Shown here in pieces: positions 47,773-59,308 of a DNA stretch of 64,000 bases (positions are counted from its first letter, which is position 1; each line of letters opens with the position of its first letter). The stretch is from Bradyrhizobium elkanii USDA 76 (GTDB lineage Bacteria > Pseudomonadota > Alphaproteobacteria > Rhizobiales > Xanthobacteraceae). The notes under the pieces are model-generated. The model was not told the origin of the DNA, did no database searches, and saw only the letters and a list, made by a program, of their open reading frames with translations. The DNA is taken from the NCBI RefSeq assembly GCF_023278185.1, contig NZ_CP066356.1, positions 7,494,001 through 7,558,000 on the forward strand. The letters run 5' to 3'. Both the position numbers and the translations under genes were made by a program.

Positions 47773-47788
47773 TGGCACGGCGGTTGCT
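47773..47788 (+). promoter_or_regulatory. Sigma-54 (-24/-12) promoter of the cytochrome c peroxidase gene
   Basis: TGGCACGGCGGTTGCT matches the TGGCAC-N5-TTGC consensus exactly, with GG and GC ten bases apart. It lies ~80 bases upstream of the ATG at 47869. No TGT-N10-ACA NifA site is visible between it and the IS5 element at 47570. Confidence 0.82.
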
Positions 47789-47868
47789 ACTACGCAGCAA
47801 CAGCGGATCAGACTTGGATGAGTACCCCAATGGATGTCGCTCGTCTTTGATCGCTGGGAGTCATTTCG

Positions 47869-49011
47869 ATGATAGGCAGGCTAGCTGCGACCCGCACCCT
47901 GCTCGCGACTTCCACGAATTACGACAAAGGCAGGCTTGGGATGAGGAAATCAGCGGCACGAACGCTTTACATCGCAGCCAAGCTGTGCGTTCTGGCCGCT
48001 GGGATTCTGGCATCGTCAACGGCAGGCGCCGATGATGATTTGATGAGTGCGGCGAGGCAGATTTTCAAGCCGATCCCCTCTATTGTTCCTGCGGTCAAGA
48101 ACAACCCTATTACCCACGAAAAGGTTGCACTCGGCAAGATCCTGTTCTTCGATCCGAGGCTATCGGCGAGCGGGGTCATCAGCTGCAATACATGTCACAA
48201 TCTTGGGACCGGCGGAGCAGATGCCGGCCCGAGGTCGCTTGGTCATCGCTGGCAGCTAGGTTCACGTCGAGCGCCAACGGTCTATAACGCGGTCTTCAAT
48301 GTGGCACAGTTCTGGGACGGACGCGCGGCTGACCTCAAGGCACAAGCCGTAGGCCCTGTCCAGGCCAGTGCGGAAATGAATGCAACGCCTGCTCGCCTTC
48401 TTAATACGTTGAATTCAATGACTGATTATATTGTCATGTTCAGCAAGGCGTTCCCGAACGACGCGACGCCCATTACCTTTGACAATTTCGCCAAGGCCAT
48501 CGAGGCATTCGAGGCGACCTTGATCACGCCCGCCGCTCCCTTCGATCAATACCTCGAGGGCGATGCGTATGCTCTCAGTACTCAGCAGAAAGCAGGATTA
48601 AAGCTGTTCATAGAAAAGGGATGCTCGTCATGCCACAATGGTATCAACGTCGGCGGCCAGGACTACTTCCCGTTCGGCGTGACGGAACGGCCAACCGCAA
48701 GCCTGCTGCCGAGGGACGACAAGGGCCGTTTCGCCGTCACCAAGGTCCCCAGCGACGAGTATGTTTTTCGCTCCGCGCCGTTGCGCAATGTCGCATTGCG
48801 TCCTCCCTACTTCCATTCGGGCCAAGTTTGGAGCCTCAAGCAAGCTGTTGGCGTGATGAGTGAAATACAACTCGGCGCGAAGCTCAACGATAGAGAAACA
48901 GACGACATCGTCGCGTTTCTAAATTCACTTACCGGGCAGTTGCCTAAGATCGATTATCCGATATTACCCGCGCGCACCGACACAACGCCAAAGCCCTCTA
49001 TGGAACAATAG
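47869..49011 (+). CDS. Diheme cytochrome c peroxidase (CcpA/MauG family)
   Basis: 380 aa from the ATG at 47869, which has GGGAG eight bases upstream; an internal ATG at 47941 would start just before the signal peptide (YIAAKLCVLAAGILASSTAGA). Two CxxCH heme sites, CNTCH and CSSCH, lie in the order and spacing of bacterial diheme peroxidases. It reduces hydrogen peroxide in the periplasm. The -24/-12 promoter implies RpoN, probably NifA, control and a role during nitrogen fixation. Confidence 0.88.
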   Translation: MIGRLAATRTLLATSTNYDKGRLGMRKSAARTLYIAAKLCVLAAGILASSTAGADDDLMSAARQIFKPIPSIVPAVKNNPITHEKVALGKILFFDPRLSASGVISCNTCHNLGTGGADAGPRSLGHRWQLGSRRAPTVYNAVFNVAQFWDGRAADLKAQAVGPVQASAEMNATPARLLNTLNSMTDYIVMFSKAFPNDATPITFDNFAKAIEAFEATLITPAAPFDQYLEGDAYALSTQQKAGLKLFIEKGCSSCHNGINVGGQDYFPFGVTERPTASLLPRDDKGRFAVTKVPSDEYVFRSAPLRNVALRPPYFHSGQVWSLKQAVGVMSEIQLGAKLNDRETDDIVAFLNSLTGQLPKIDYPILPARTDTTPKPSMEQ

Positions 49012-49443
49012 GGCAAATAGGCTGTCGGCTTACAGAGCCAGGCTCGTCAAACTTGCCAAGGGAGGAAGGTGCGGGCACCCAAGCTTCCCGCAGCGACGTC
49101 AAAGAGCACCGTGTCGAGCCGGAGCTCACAATCAAACGAATTCGGCGCTGAGTTCTTCCGGCTTGCCTGAGCGCCCCCGGCTTCTCGACTCTCATTTGGA
49201 GCGAGGACCGGGCGCGACGTCGCGGGGTTCGCAGCCGACCGCCGCGCGCAGCGTTCGCGCCCTGATTTGCGGCGAATTGATGAGGCCGTTGTAGGCATCA
49301 GCAGCTGCGTGCGCCGATCAGGATGGAGGTACGCATGACAGCATGTGCGAGAGACCTCGTAGTAGATCGCAACGAGCGTTTCTCAATTTCGAGAACGCGA
49401 TCGTGGCGCCCCACGCATCGAGGCCTGGATCCTCGATGGATGG
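49012..49443. other. Gene-poor stretch
   Basis: About 430 bases between two converging genes. No terminator with a clear T-run and no gene is supported. Confidence 0.4.
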
Positions 49444-51771
<2,328 letters not shown>

Positions 51772-52688
51772 TATGATTCGCGTCCCCTCTTAGTGCGCGG
51801 ACCCCGATGCGAGGTCACTTCGCGATTGATGCGCGGCTCTTCGGTGCGGCTGGCCTTCTTGCTACTTTAGGCGACATGCCCCTTCGGCTCAGCCTCGGGT
51901 GGATTCGTACCTGACGAACATTCGGCTCGGCGGCTCGCCAGCAGCCGCAAGTGCCGCCAACAATCCTCACACAGCAACATGAGCAAACGCCGCGCGCCAT
52001 TTTGCAACGAGCGCTGCAGCGCCGACATTGTCGCATTACTTCCGTGCTCCTTATGCTGAGCAGAATCTATGCCAACTGATGTATATCGCTGCGGCTTCCT
52101 CTGCGCACAAGTTTGCCGATTATGCCGAAACGAGGTGGGCGTTTGAGGCCAAACAAAACACGCATGCTGCGCGTGGTCACCTGTGGCGAATGACTCCAAG
52201 GAACGCCATTTTGTGGGGAGCTATTTGTCCCGCCTCGGCAACCACTCGAATAAGTAGCCCCTGGGACTTCGGGCAACACGGACCGCACCGGGCTATAGAT
52301 CGACGCGGGGTCAATGCGACGAAAACTCACGCGATGAGCCGTGGAGACATTCGCGGCAATCCATCGCAGATCATCCTCGACACCTTGGCCGCCGGTCGCC
52401 AACGAAATGAACGCGCTGAGAGCTTCTGGCATGTGGTGATATCGTAGTATATATTGCAGGCTTTCGAGGCGAATTCTGACGAACTAACGCGCGCACTTGG
52501 AACAGCCCGAAGCAAATCGGGCGCTTATCGGCGTCAAGCGTGAGGACTTTTCTGAACGCCTCTAACCGTGCCGCTGCTCGCGCGGCCAGTCCGCCAGCGA
52601 GTACCGCATGTCAAAATGAATGTGCCGTACGACCTAACAACGCGACGCTCGCCGCTTCCTCCACAAGCGCCGGTGTGGCCGTAATTCA
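51772..52688. other. Gene-poor stretch
   Basis: About 915 bases with only short overlapping frames. No promoter motif recognised. Confidence 0.4.
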
Positions 52689-52979
52689 TTAGATATCCGA
52701 GCGGCTCTGCCTCGCCAGATCGCGTGCTCCCATCTCAACGGCTATCGAGACCAGGCGGTAGGTGTCGCCGATCAGATGGATCATTTCACCTCCGCTGACA
52801 CTTCGTTGACTATCGCGGCGGCCCGCCGCAATTGACGGGCTTCCAACGATCAACTCAGTGGCGGCATCAGTACAGATGACCCTAATGGGTGTCGTCGGGT
52901 CCGCCTCCAGGACTGCGATGTCGCACACTCGATACGGTGACTGCGGAGCGCGAATGCGAAGTCGGGCGATAGTCATGGC
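52689..52979 (-). CDS. Small hypothetical protein (96 aa)
   Basis: 96 aa from the ATG at 52979 with GGAG 13 bases and AAAGAAG closer upstream. Begins MTIARLRIRAPQSPYRVCDI; beta-rich and then basic. No family recognised. Confidence 0.4.
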   Translation of the reverse strand, partial: AMTIARLRIRAPQSPYRVCDIAVLEADPTTPIRVICTDAATELIVGSPSIAAGRRDSQRSVSGGEMIHLIGDTYRLVSIAVEMGARDLARQSRSDI

Positions 52980-53509
52980 TTCTTTCGTTCTCCTATGCGT
53001 CCGCAGCAGGACGCGAGAGCGGTCCAGGCAGCGGGCGCACGCGATTGTTCGCAGGCGAAACCACCTGCGTGCTGGTGATGAGATCAGGAGATTATTCGTG
53101 AGTTCGCGCGTGAGGCGTCGTCCTGAGGGTCGCAAGGGAGATCGCGCTAGGGGGTGGACGAGAGCTAGATCGTGATGCTGATAAGCTCAGGGTAAGGCGG
53201 ATTTTCGAATGTCCTCCAAGAGATCTTGCTAAATGGTCCAATGCAGCCGAAGAGCGCCCCTTTTGTCGACGCAGATCCGACGGACGACAGATTGTAGCGA
53301 CGCCTCCAACATCGTTCTCGATGCAAGAGCCGACGGCATCATCTTCAGGTATCTATCTCATGCGTCCTGCGTGGCCGATTGGCGACGCAAACGTCCGAAA
53401 CCGGACGAGACGATGAGGCCATTCCACACGCTGGGTGGGACATATAAGAGTTTCACATGAGCCAAGCGGGCCGTGCGCCATTTTTTCGAACCGGCACGCA
53501 GATTGCTGG
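52980..53509. other. Gene-poor stretch
   Basis: About 530 bases between the small hypothetical gene and the exported protein upstream of modC. No clear promoter for the modC-like genes was found. Confidence 0.35.
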
Positions 53510-54067
53510 GTGAGCAGCAAGGAGCTACCGCGACGAAAGCAGTCGTGGCGATCCATCTTCAGGGCCCCAATAAGGTTTATCCGGTTGATCCTATTCGATC
53601 TGGCTTTGATGCTGCTTGCGCCTGACGTTGCGGAAGCCATGAATGAGGGCACCGGCGCACACTTCATATTGGTCACCAAAGCTCTGGCGACTTTCAAGCC
53701 GATTGCTGGCCCCGAGGCGGCATCAAGCTCTGGCGGTAGCCGACACCTCTACAGCCAAACGACGCAAGCCTTGCCAGTTCAGCCAGCGGACAATCGGCGT
53801 CCAGCCAAGCCGCCTGAGGATTCCGCGGTATTGGATTCCCGCCTTGCGTGTGTGATTGGTATGCGCGCCCGGCAGCGTTCGATTGCCACGATCCTCAATG
53901 GCGCGGAGACGCTCAAGATGCCGGCTGTCGTAACACCGTCGATCTGCAATGCTGCCCCCGCGCCTTTTGGCTTCCTCGGGGCGGCGACGCCGCGCTGGAG
54001 CCAAGCAGAATGGATTGTCGGCGGCATGGTGATCATCGCCTTTGCGGCCATTCTCCTCGTGATTTGA
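53510..54067 (+). CDS. Exported or membrane hypothetical protein next to the modC-like gene
   Basis: 185 aa from a GTG at 53510 (a longer frame opens at 53435). A signal-like segment (LILFDLALMLLAPDVAEA) is near the N-terminus and a membrane segment ends the protein (GGMVIIAFAAILLVI). The middle is Pro/Ser/Arg-rich. It lies 28 bases before the modC-like gene in the place where modA or modB would be expected but resembles neither. Possibly a decayed or novel transporter partner. Confidence 0.45.
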   Translation: MSSKELPRRKQSWRSIFRAPIRFIRLILFDLALMLLAPDVAEAMNEGTGAHFILVTKALATFKPIAGPEAASSSGGSRHLYSQTTQALPVQPADNRRPAKPPEDSAVLDSRLACVIGMRARQRSIATILNGAETLKMPAVVTPSICNAAPAPFGFLGAATPRWSQAEWIVGGMVIIAFAAILLVI

Positions 54068-54095
54068 TGGAAAGATACAGCATAGGCGCGGGCAG

Positions 54096-55292
54096 GTGAG
54101 AGAAGCAAGGCCGGGTTATATCGAAGTCGCCTTCAACGGTGCTCCCGCAGGCATCCCGCTGGATGCGCAATTCATCGTACCGGCCAAAGGTGTCACGGCG
54201 ATTTTCGGTCCTCCGGGGTGCGGCAAGACCACACTCGCGCGTTGCATCGCCGGCATCCAGCCTCTACCGAGTGGATTCTGCGGCGTTGATGGTGAAATTT
54301 GGCAGAACGAGACGACGTTTCGACCGCCTCATCTGCGCCCTGTCGCATATGTATTTCAGCGACCCATTCTTTTTTCTCATTTGTCTGTCAAGCGCACCCT
54401 TCTGTACAATGCATCGAAATCGAGGGTGACACTGATCGACTTTGAAGGTGTGGTCAAGTTGCTCGACTTAGCGTCACTGCTTGACTGTTCTCCGTCACAT
54501 CTTTCTGGCGCCGAGCGACAGCGAGTTGCCCTAGGCAGCGCGCTACTAGCCCAACCGCGGCTACTTTTGCTGGATGACCCGCTCATTGTGCTCGACCGTC
54601 CCGCCAAGCGCGAGATTCTGCCATTTATCGAGCGCATGCGTGAAGAGCTCAGGTTGCCGATGATCTATGTCTGCCATGACATGGCTGACATCGAGCGCTT
54701 TGCCGATCATCTCGTCATGATGAAAGATGGCATCGTGACTGCGGCCGGACCGCTTCAAGTCGTTCAGAGTCATCCAGCGCTTGCCGCGCGTGGCGAAGCG
54801 GCGGTTTGCGTTGATACCGTGGTCGGCGGCTACGACGGGCGCTATGGACTCATCATCGTCCGCCTCAGAGGCGCGCGTCTGCTAATACCTGGGCCGCCGC
54901 TCAGACCTGGCGCGCAGCTACGGCTGCGCATTGCAGCCGCCGATGTCAGCATCGTGCGCGAGGCTCCACGCGCAAGCTCCTTCCTGAATGTCTTTCCGGC
55001 ACGCATCAAAGCCTCCCTTCCGTTCGACGAATCGGAGATCACGTTGGTTCTAGCGCTCGAAACTGGCCGTTCGGGCGTGCCGCTTTTGTCCCGCATCACA
55101 CGCCGCTCCTATGATACGCTAGGGCTCAGCAACGGAATGGACGTATTCGCCGAGGTCGCGCGAGCCTTGCCGGTCTCAACCCCCGAGCGGTTGCTCATAA
55201 CGCCTGCGATACCACTCGGAGATGCTCTACAGCGGCGCGCCGACACCCGAAACGAACAGAACTCGGATCACGGCCATGATCGACAATTTTGA
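54096..55292 (+). CDS. modC: ModC-like ABC transporter ATPase
   Basis: 398 aa from a GTG. Walker A GPPGCGKTT at ~42-50, signature LSGAERQRVALG, an H-loop His in YVCHDMADIERFAD, and a C-terminal TOBE/Mop-like region from ~285 (ASSFLNVFPARI) that typifies molybdate importers. The Walker B reads LLLLDDPL, with Asp in place of the catalytic Glu, and the D-loop is IVLD instead of SALD. No permease or binding protein gene accompanies it here. It overlaps the DUF2478 gene, suggesting a joint role in molybdenum supply for nitrogenase. Confidence 0.75.
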   Translation: MREARPGYIEVAFNGAPAGIPLDAQFIVPAKGVTAIFGPPGCGKTTLARCIAGIQPLPSGFCGVDGEIWQNETTFRPPHLRPVAYVFQRPILFSHLSVKRTLLYNASKSRVTLIDFEGVVKLLDLASLLDCSPSHLSGAERQRVALGSALLAQPRLLLLDDPLIVLDRPAKREILPFIERMREELRLPMIYVCHDMADIERFADHLVMMKDGIVTAAGPLQVVQSHPALAARGEAAVCVDTVVGGYDGRYGLIIVRLRGARLLIPGPPLRPGAQLRLRIAAADVSIVREAPRASSFLNVFPARIKASLPFDESEITLVLALETGRSGVPLLSRITRRSYDTLGLSNGMDVFAEVARALPVSTPERLLITPAIPLGDALQRRADTRNEQNSDHGHDRQF

Positions 55293-55953
55293 CAACGTCG
55301 ATCTGACAGCTTTGGCGGCGATTCTCTACCAGCCAAAGGACGATGCCGATAGGCTGATTGCCGATTTCGTCCAGGATCTCGCGCGGCATGACGTACGCGT
55401 CGGCGGCATCGTCCAGCGACACTTTATAAATACAAACGGCACGCACGTTATGCTCGCCGTCGACGTTGCGACAGGGCGAGAGATCTCGATTTCCCAGCTA
55501 CTCGGCAGCGGGGCAGCGTCCTGTACGCTCGATACAAACGGACTAGCTGAGGCCGCAGTTGTCGTTTCCCAAGCGCTTCGCGACAAAGTCGATCTCCTCG
55601 TGATCAGCAAATTCGCCAAACAAGAAGCGGTTGGCCGCGGCCTGCGAGCTGAATTTGTTGACGCGATCACTCGGGGTGTGCCGCTCCTGACAGCTGTTCC
55701 AAGAAATTCCCTTGTCGATTGGAGCGCTTTTACGGGTGATGGTGGCATGCTGCTCCCTTGCGATCGTCAAGCCGTAGAGGAATGGTGGCGCGACGTCGCC
55801 ACGCGCCCGGCGCGACGCCGCGCTTTCAATCCCAGCTGGAGCTATTTGGGGACTATGATACCGGACAGCTTGATGACGGTTGCGAGAATAATGCCAAGGT
55901 CGGCTCCGGAATCGCCGGTTGCGCTCCTTCACGGCCTACAAAAACAACCCTAG
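55276..55953 (+). CDS. DUF2478-family protein
   Basis: 225 aa from the ATG at 55276, overlapping the end of modC. The pattern LAAILYQPKDDADRLIADFVQDL, GGIVQRH and later DLLVISKFAKQEAVGRGLRAEF fits DUF2478, a family often found beside molybdenum genes and related to small NTPases. The P-loop of typical NTPases is not obvious. It probably handles molybdate or a nucleotide with the ModC-like protein; this is inference. Confidence 0.75.
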   Translation: MIDNFDNVDLTALAAILYQPKDDADRLIADFVQDLARHDVRVGGIVQRHFINTNGTHVMLAVDVATGREISISQLLGSGAASCTLDTNGLAEAAVVVSQALRDKVDLLVISKFAKQEAVGRGLRAEFVDAITRGVPLLTAVPRNSLVDWSAFTGDGGMLLPCDRQAVEEWWRDVATRPARRRAFNPSWSYLGTMIPDSLMTVARIMPRSAPESPVALLHGLQKQP

Positions 55954-56037
55954 CTTCGCAGCCGTTTCACACCGTGAGATATCCGGATGCTGTGCCGCCA
56001 GCGCCGAGGTCCATTCTCGGTAGGCAAGTAGCCGTTT

Positions 56038-56062
56038 CGACCAGCGGTTCAATCGCTGGTCG
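56038..56062. repeat. Perfect 9-bp inverted repeat
   Basis: CGACCAGCG and CGCTGGTCG around a 7-base loop, ~85 bases after the DUF2478 stop. A TTTTT run follows 15 bases later. Could end the modC-DUF2478 transcript or be a protein-binding site ~190 bases before the ahpC promoter. Confidence 0.5.
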
Positions 56063-56248
56063 AGGAATCTGGCTGCGACTTTTTAACTGCGGTACCCCAC
56101 TCGTGATATACGCACGCGCTCACCGACGGTTCCAAGCGATCGAGCATCGCGTTTCCACGCGGCGCAATGGAGGCGGATGTGAGAGCCATCGGACCTCACG
56201 ATCAGATGCCTGCGCCCGGGCCGCTGACAATCCGATCTTGAGAACGGA

Positions 56249-56264
56249 TGGCATATAGCTTGCT
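56249..56264 (+). promoter_or_regulatory. Sigma-54 (-24/-12) promoter of ahpCD
   Basis: TGGCATATAGCTTGCT matches TGGCAY-N5-TTGC with the correct ten-base GG-GC spacing, 45 bases upstream of the ahpC ATG. I did not find a perfect TGT-N10-ACA site in the ~250 bases upstream. Confidence 0.8.
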
Positions 56265-56308
56265 TCACCAGTGATGGCACAAACGCAAAGCAAACTTGTG
56301 AGGTCAGC

Positions 56309-56863
56309 ATGCTCGGAATTGGAAGTCAGTTGCCGCCGTTCGAAATCACTGGCGTGAAGCCCGGCTTTCAGGCGCATGAAGAAGAAGGACACAGCGCGTT
56401 CGAGACGCTGACCGAAACGAGCTTCCCCGAAAAATGGAAGATCATCTTTTTCTATCCCAAAGATTTCACGTTCGTCTGTCCGACCGAGATCGCCGAGTTC
56501 GGCCGGCTATCCAAGGAATTCGCCGATCGCGATGCTGTCGTAATGGGTGGTTCGACTGACAATGAGTTCTGCAAGCTTGCCTGGCGGCGCTCGCATGCAG
56601 ACCTGCACAATTTACCGATTTGGCAGTTTGCCGACACAAAAGGGACCTTAGTCGATGGCCTTGGCGTGCGTTCGCCCGAGGGCGTCGCCTATCGCTACAC
56701 CTTTATCGTCGATCCCGAGAACACAATCCAACACATCTATGCGACCAATCTCAATGTCGGGCGTAGCCCCAAGGACACGCTCCGCGTTCTGGACGCGCTA
56801 CAAACCGACGAACTTTGTCCCTGTAACCGCGAAGTCGGCGGCGAAACACTGAAGGTTGCGTGA
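56309..56863 (+). CDS. ahpC: Alkyl hydroperoxide reductase AhpC (peroxiredoxin)
   Basis: 184 aa. Peroxidatic Cys in DFTFVCPTEIAEF and a C-terminal CPC motif (ELCPCNREVGG), the type that pairs with AhpD. It reduces hydrogen and organic peroxides and peroxynitrite. The ahpD gene follows after six bases. Sigma-54 promoter upstream implies co-expression with nif/fix genes. Confidence 0.93.
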   Translation: MLGIGSQLPPFEITGVKPGFQAHEEEGHSAFETLTETSFPEKWKIIFFYPKDFTFVCPTEIAEFGRLSKEFADRDAVVMGGSTDNEFCKLAWRRSHADLHNLPIWQFADTKGTLVDGLGVRSPEGVAYRYTFIVDPENTIQHIYATNLNVGRSPKDTLRVLDALQTDELCPCNREVGGETLKVA

Positions 56864-56869
56864 GGCGGC

Positions 56870-57418
56870 ATGTCGTCGATTGAGCAGTTGAATGAGACGA
56901 TTCCCAATTTCGCCAAGGACGTCAGGCTTAACCTTGCGTCATTGCTGGCCGATGATACGCTGTCGCCGCAGCGACAATACGGCCTGCTGCTGGCGAGCGC
57001 CATTGCCACTCGCAATGCAGCCCTGATTACCGCGATTGAAGCGGCAGCCACCGCCGTGATGACGCCTGCGGCGATCGCCGCAGCGAAATCTGCAGCCTCT
57101 GTGATGGCGATGAACAACGTCTACTACCGATTCGTTCATCTCGTATCCAACCCGGAATACAAGACCATGCCGCCACGGCTGCGCATGAACGTGATCGGCA
57201 ATCCCGGCGTGGATAAGTCCGATTTCGAGCTGTGGTCGCTAGCAGTCTCGGCCATAAACGGCTGCGGTGCCTGTGTCGACGCTCACGAGAAGACGCTGCG
57301 GGCTGAGGGCGTCAGTTCCGGAGTGATCCAGACTGCCGTGCGCTTTGCTGCGATTGTGCAATCAGTGGCGGTTGCGATCGAGGCCGCCGGCCCGGCTCCT
57401 TCCACGGCGATGGGCTAA
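56870..57418 (+). CDS. ahpD: AhpD-like alkylhydroperoxidase (carboxymuconolactone decarboxylase fold)
   Basis: 182 aa. The active site CGACVDAHE (Cys-x2-Cys-x3-His, with an upstream Glu) is the AhpD motif. AhpD reduces AhpC, coupling it to lipoamide or similar donors. The six-base gap to ahpC shows an operon. A 11-bp hairpin follows. Confidence 0.92.
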   Translation: MSSIEQLNETIPNFAKDVRLNLASLLADDTLSPQRQYGLLLASAIATRNAALITAIEAAATAVMTPAAIAAAKSAASVMAMNNVYYRFVHLVSNPEYKTMPPRLRMNVIGNPGVDKSDFELWSLAVSAINGCGACVDAHEKTLRAEGVSSGVIQTAVRFAAIVQSVAVAIEAAGPAPSTAMG

Positions 57419-57448
57419 ATATCCTTTGCGCCGTCGAATCGACTCCGT

Positions 57449-57475
57449 TTGTGGCACCACTCAATGGTGCCACAA
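57449..57475. terminator. Hairpin after ahpD
   Basis: TTGTGGCACCA and TGGTGCCACAA form a perfect 11-bp stem with a five-base loop, 31 bases after the ahpD stop. No T-run follows. It probably ends or protects the ahpCD mRNA, and lies between two convergent operons. Confidence 0.6.
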
Positions 57476-57651
57476 CCAATCCTTCGCCGGTCCAGAGCGG
57501 GTGTAATATCCTCAAGCTGTGCCTCGCCGGGCGTCCCCCACGGCTGCGCGCCTCGTTCGAATCCACCTGCAGTGCAGATGAGCCAGAATGCCCGCAAAGG
57601 CGGTGAAATCCCCCGTCTCATGGCGATCACATCGCGGCCCTTTGTTGCACT

Positions 57652-57948
57652 TCACCCAAACTTGAACAGCACGCCGTAACCGCCGCGCGGATAACTCCAC
57701 TTGATGTCACCGGTGGGTTCGGCGATCACACGGCAGGTGCCGCACTCAATGCAGCCGTCGACGGTTATCTCAACTTGGCCGTTGTCGTTGAGTTCGTAGC
57801 ATCGCGCGGGACAGGCGCTCAAAAGCGCAAGTAGCTGTGGCGACGGCGTCGTGTGCGCGCGCACCGTGACGTGAGGGCGACCGACGTCGACAAGATAGCG
57901 GTTGTAGTACAGCTTGTCTTCGACGCGTACTGTAGGCTCGACATTCAT
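57652..57948 (-). CDS. fixX: FixX ferredoxin-like protein
   Basis: 98 aa from the ATG at 57948, with GGAAG eight bases upstream. Cys pairs in ACPARCYEL and [11 protein letters not shown] bind an iron-sulfur cluster. FixX is the ferredoxin of the FixABCX electron-bifurcating complex that supplies electrons to nitrogenase. It follows fixC after ~40 bases and ends the operon. Confidence 0.94.
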   Translation of the reverse strand: MNVEPTVRVEDKLYYNRYLVDVGRPHVTVRAHTTPSPQLLALLSACPARCYELNDNGQVEITVDGCIECGTCRVIAEPTGDIKWSYPRGGYGVLFKFG

Positions 57949-57987
57949 GCTTTGATCTTCCATTGCTGGACTTCACACTGTTGCCGG

Positions 57988-59295
57988 TCAGCGCCAGGCC
58001 CGGGTAAAACGACACGCATCGCCGAACAGACCTGTCCATGACCGCGCCTTGACGAAGGATTTCAAGGTCGCCTTCTCCTTCTCAACCTTCGGCGTGCCAT
58101 CGACACGTACAAAGTTCTGCAGCGCCTTGGAAATAAGCTGCGGATAGGTAAGGAAGAAGTTTTGCGAATGGGTGTGCATCAGCATCGGCATATCCTTGTA
58201 CTTCTTTAGATCTTTGATGACAAAGGACTCGTCGAGCATCTTCTTGTAGAGCGACAGATTTGTCGCGGTCATCGGCTCGCGGCGCGATTTTACCTGGGCG
58301 ATCGCTTCGGCCGCGATGCGGCCTGAAGTCATCGCAAGATTGGAACCTTCGCGATGAATGGCATTGTTGAGCTGTGCCGCGTCCCCGACCACCACCCAGC
58401 CCTCGCCGTAGAGCTGCGGGATTGCCTTGTAGCCGCCTTCAGGAATGAGATGCGCCGCGTATTCCTTGACTTCGGAACCTGCGATGAGCGGCGCCACGGA
58501 CGGATGCTGCTTGAAATGATCGAGCATGCCGTAGGGCGTCTGGGCGGTGCGCTGGAAATCAGCGACGAGACAGCCGATGCCGAGCGAAATGCACTCCTTG
58601 TTGGCATAGATGAAAGCCATTCCGGTCATGCCGCGAGAAATGGTACCGGCCGCCTCGATCACAACGCCTTCGTCGCCCTTGAGATTGAAACGGGCCTCGA
58701 TAGTCTCGCGAGGCAAAAAGTGCATTTCCTTCACCGCGAGTGCCACATTATCGGGTTTCGGCCGCGACCGCAGGCCCGCGCGCGTCCCGAGCAGGCCATT
58801 GACACCCTCGGCCAGCACGACGACGTCGGCGTGTATTTCGCCGTCGCGGCGATCAGTACGAACCCCGACGATCCTCTCGCGGTCGTCCCGTACGAGCTCG
58901 GTGACTGTCGTCTCGCACAGCACGGTCGCGCCGGCCTCCCGCACCTTCGAGGAGAACCATTTGTCAAACTGCGCGCGTATGATCGTGTATCTGTTCGGCC
59001 GCTCCTCGTTGAAGTCATCCGAGCGGTAGTGCATGCCAACATGCGAGCGATCGTCCATCATCCAGAACCGCTGTTCGACCAGATGGCGCTCGAGCGGCGC
59101 CTCCCCGCGAAACTCGGGGATCAGCTTTTCCATCATGTCGGCATAGAGAATTGCGCCCTGCACATTCTTCGATCCCGGATATTCGCCTCGCTCGAGCTGC
59201 AGCACCTTCATGCCGCGCTTGGCCATGGTCAACGCCGCTGCGTTTCCAGCCATACCGGCTCCGACCACGATCGCATCAAACCTCTCTTCGATCAT
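57988..59295 (-). CDS. fixC: FixC flavoprotein
   Basis: 435 aa from the ATG at 59295 (AGGAG upstream; a GTG lies one codon earlier). FAD-binding motif [19 protein letters not shown] near residue 10 and the second conserved segment [10 protein letters not shown]. FixC belongs to the ETF-QO family and passes electrons to quinone in the FixABCX complex. It lies 13 bases after fixB. Confidence 0.95.
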   Translation of the reverse strand: MIEERFDAIVVGAGMAGNAAALTMAKRGMKVLQLERGEYPGSKNVQGAILYADMMEKLIPEFRGEAPLERHLVEQRFWMMDDRSHVGMHYRSDDFNEERPNRYTIIRAQFDKWFSSKVREAGATVLCETTVTELVRDDRERIVGVRTDRRDGEIHADVVVLAEGVNGLLGTRAGLRSRPKPDNVALAVKEMHFLPRETIEARFNLKGDEGVVIEAAGTISRGMTGMAFIYANKECISLGIGCLVADFQRTAQTPYGMLDHFKQHPSVAPLIAGSEVKEYAAHLIPEGGYKAIPQLYGEGWVVVGDAAQLNNAIHREGSNLAMTSGRIAAEAIAQVKSRREPMTATNLSLYKKMLDESFVIKDLKKYKDMPMLMHTHSQNFFLTYPQLISKALQNFVRVDGTPKVEKEKATLKSFVKARSWTGLFGDACRFTRAWR

Positions 59296-59308
59296 CACGG
59301 CATCTCCT

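Noticed and set aside
56038..56062. The inverted repeat as a NifA or FixK binding site
   Set aside because: It does not contain TGT-N10-ACA or TTGAT-N4-ATCAA; kept only as a hairpin or possible transcript end.
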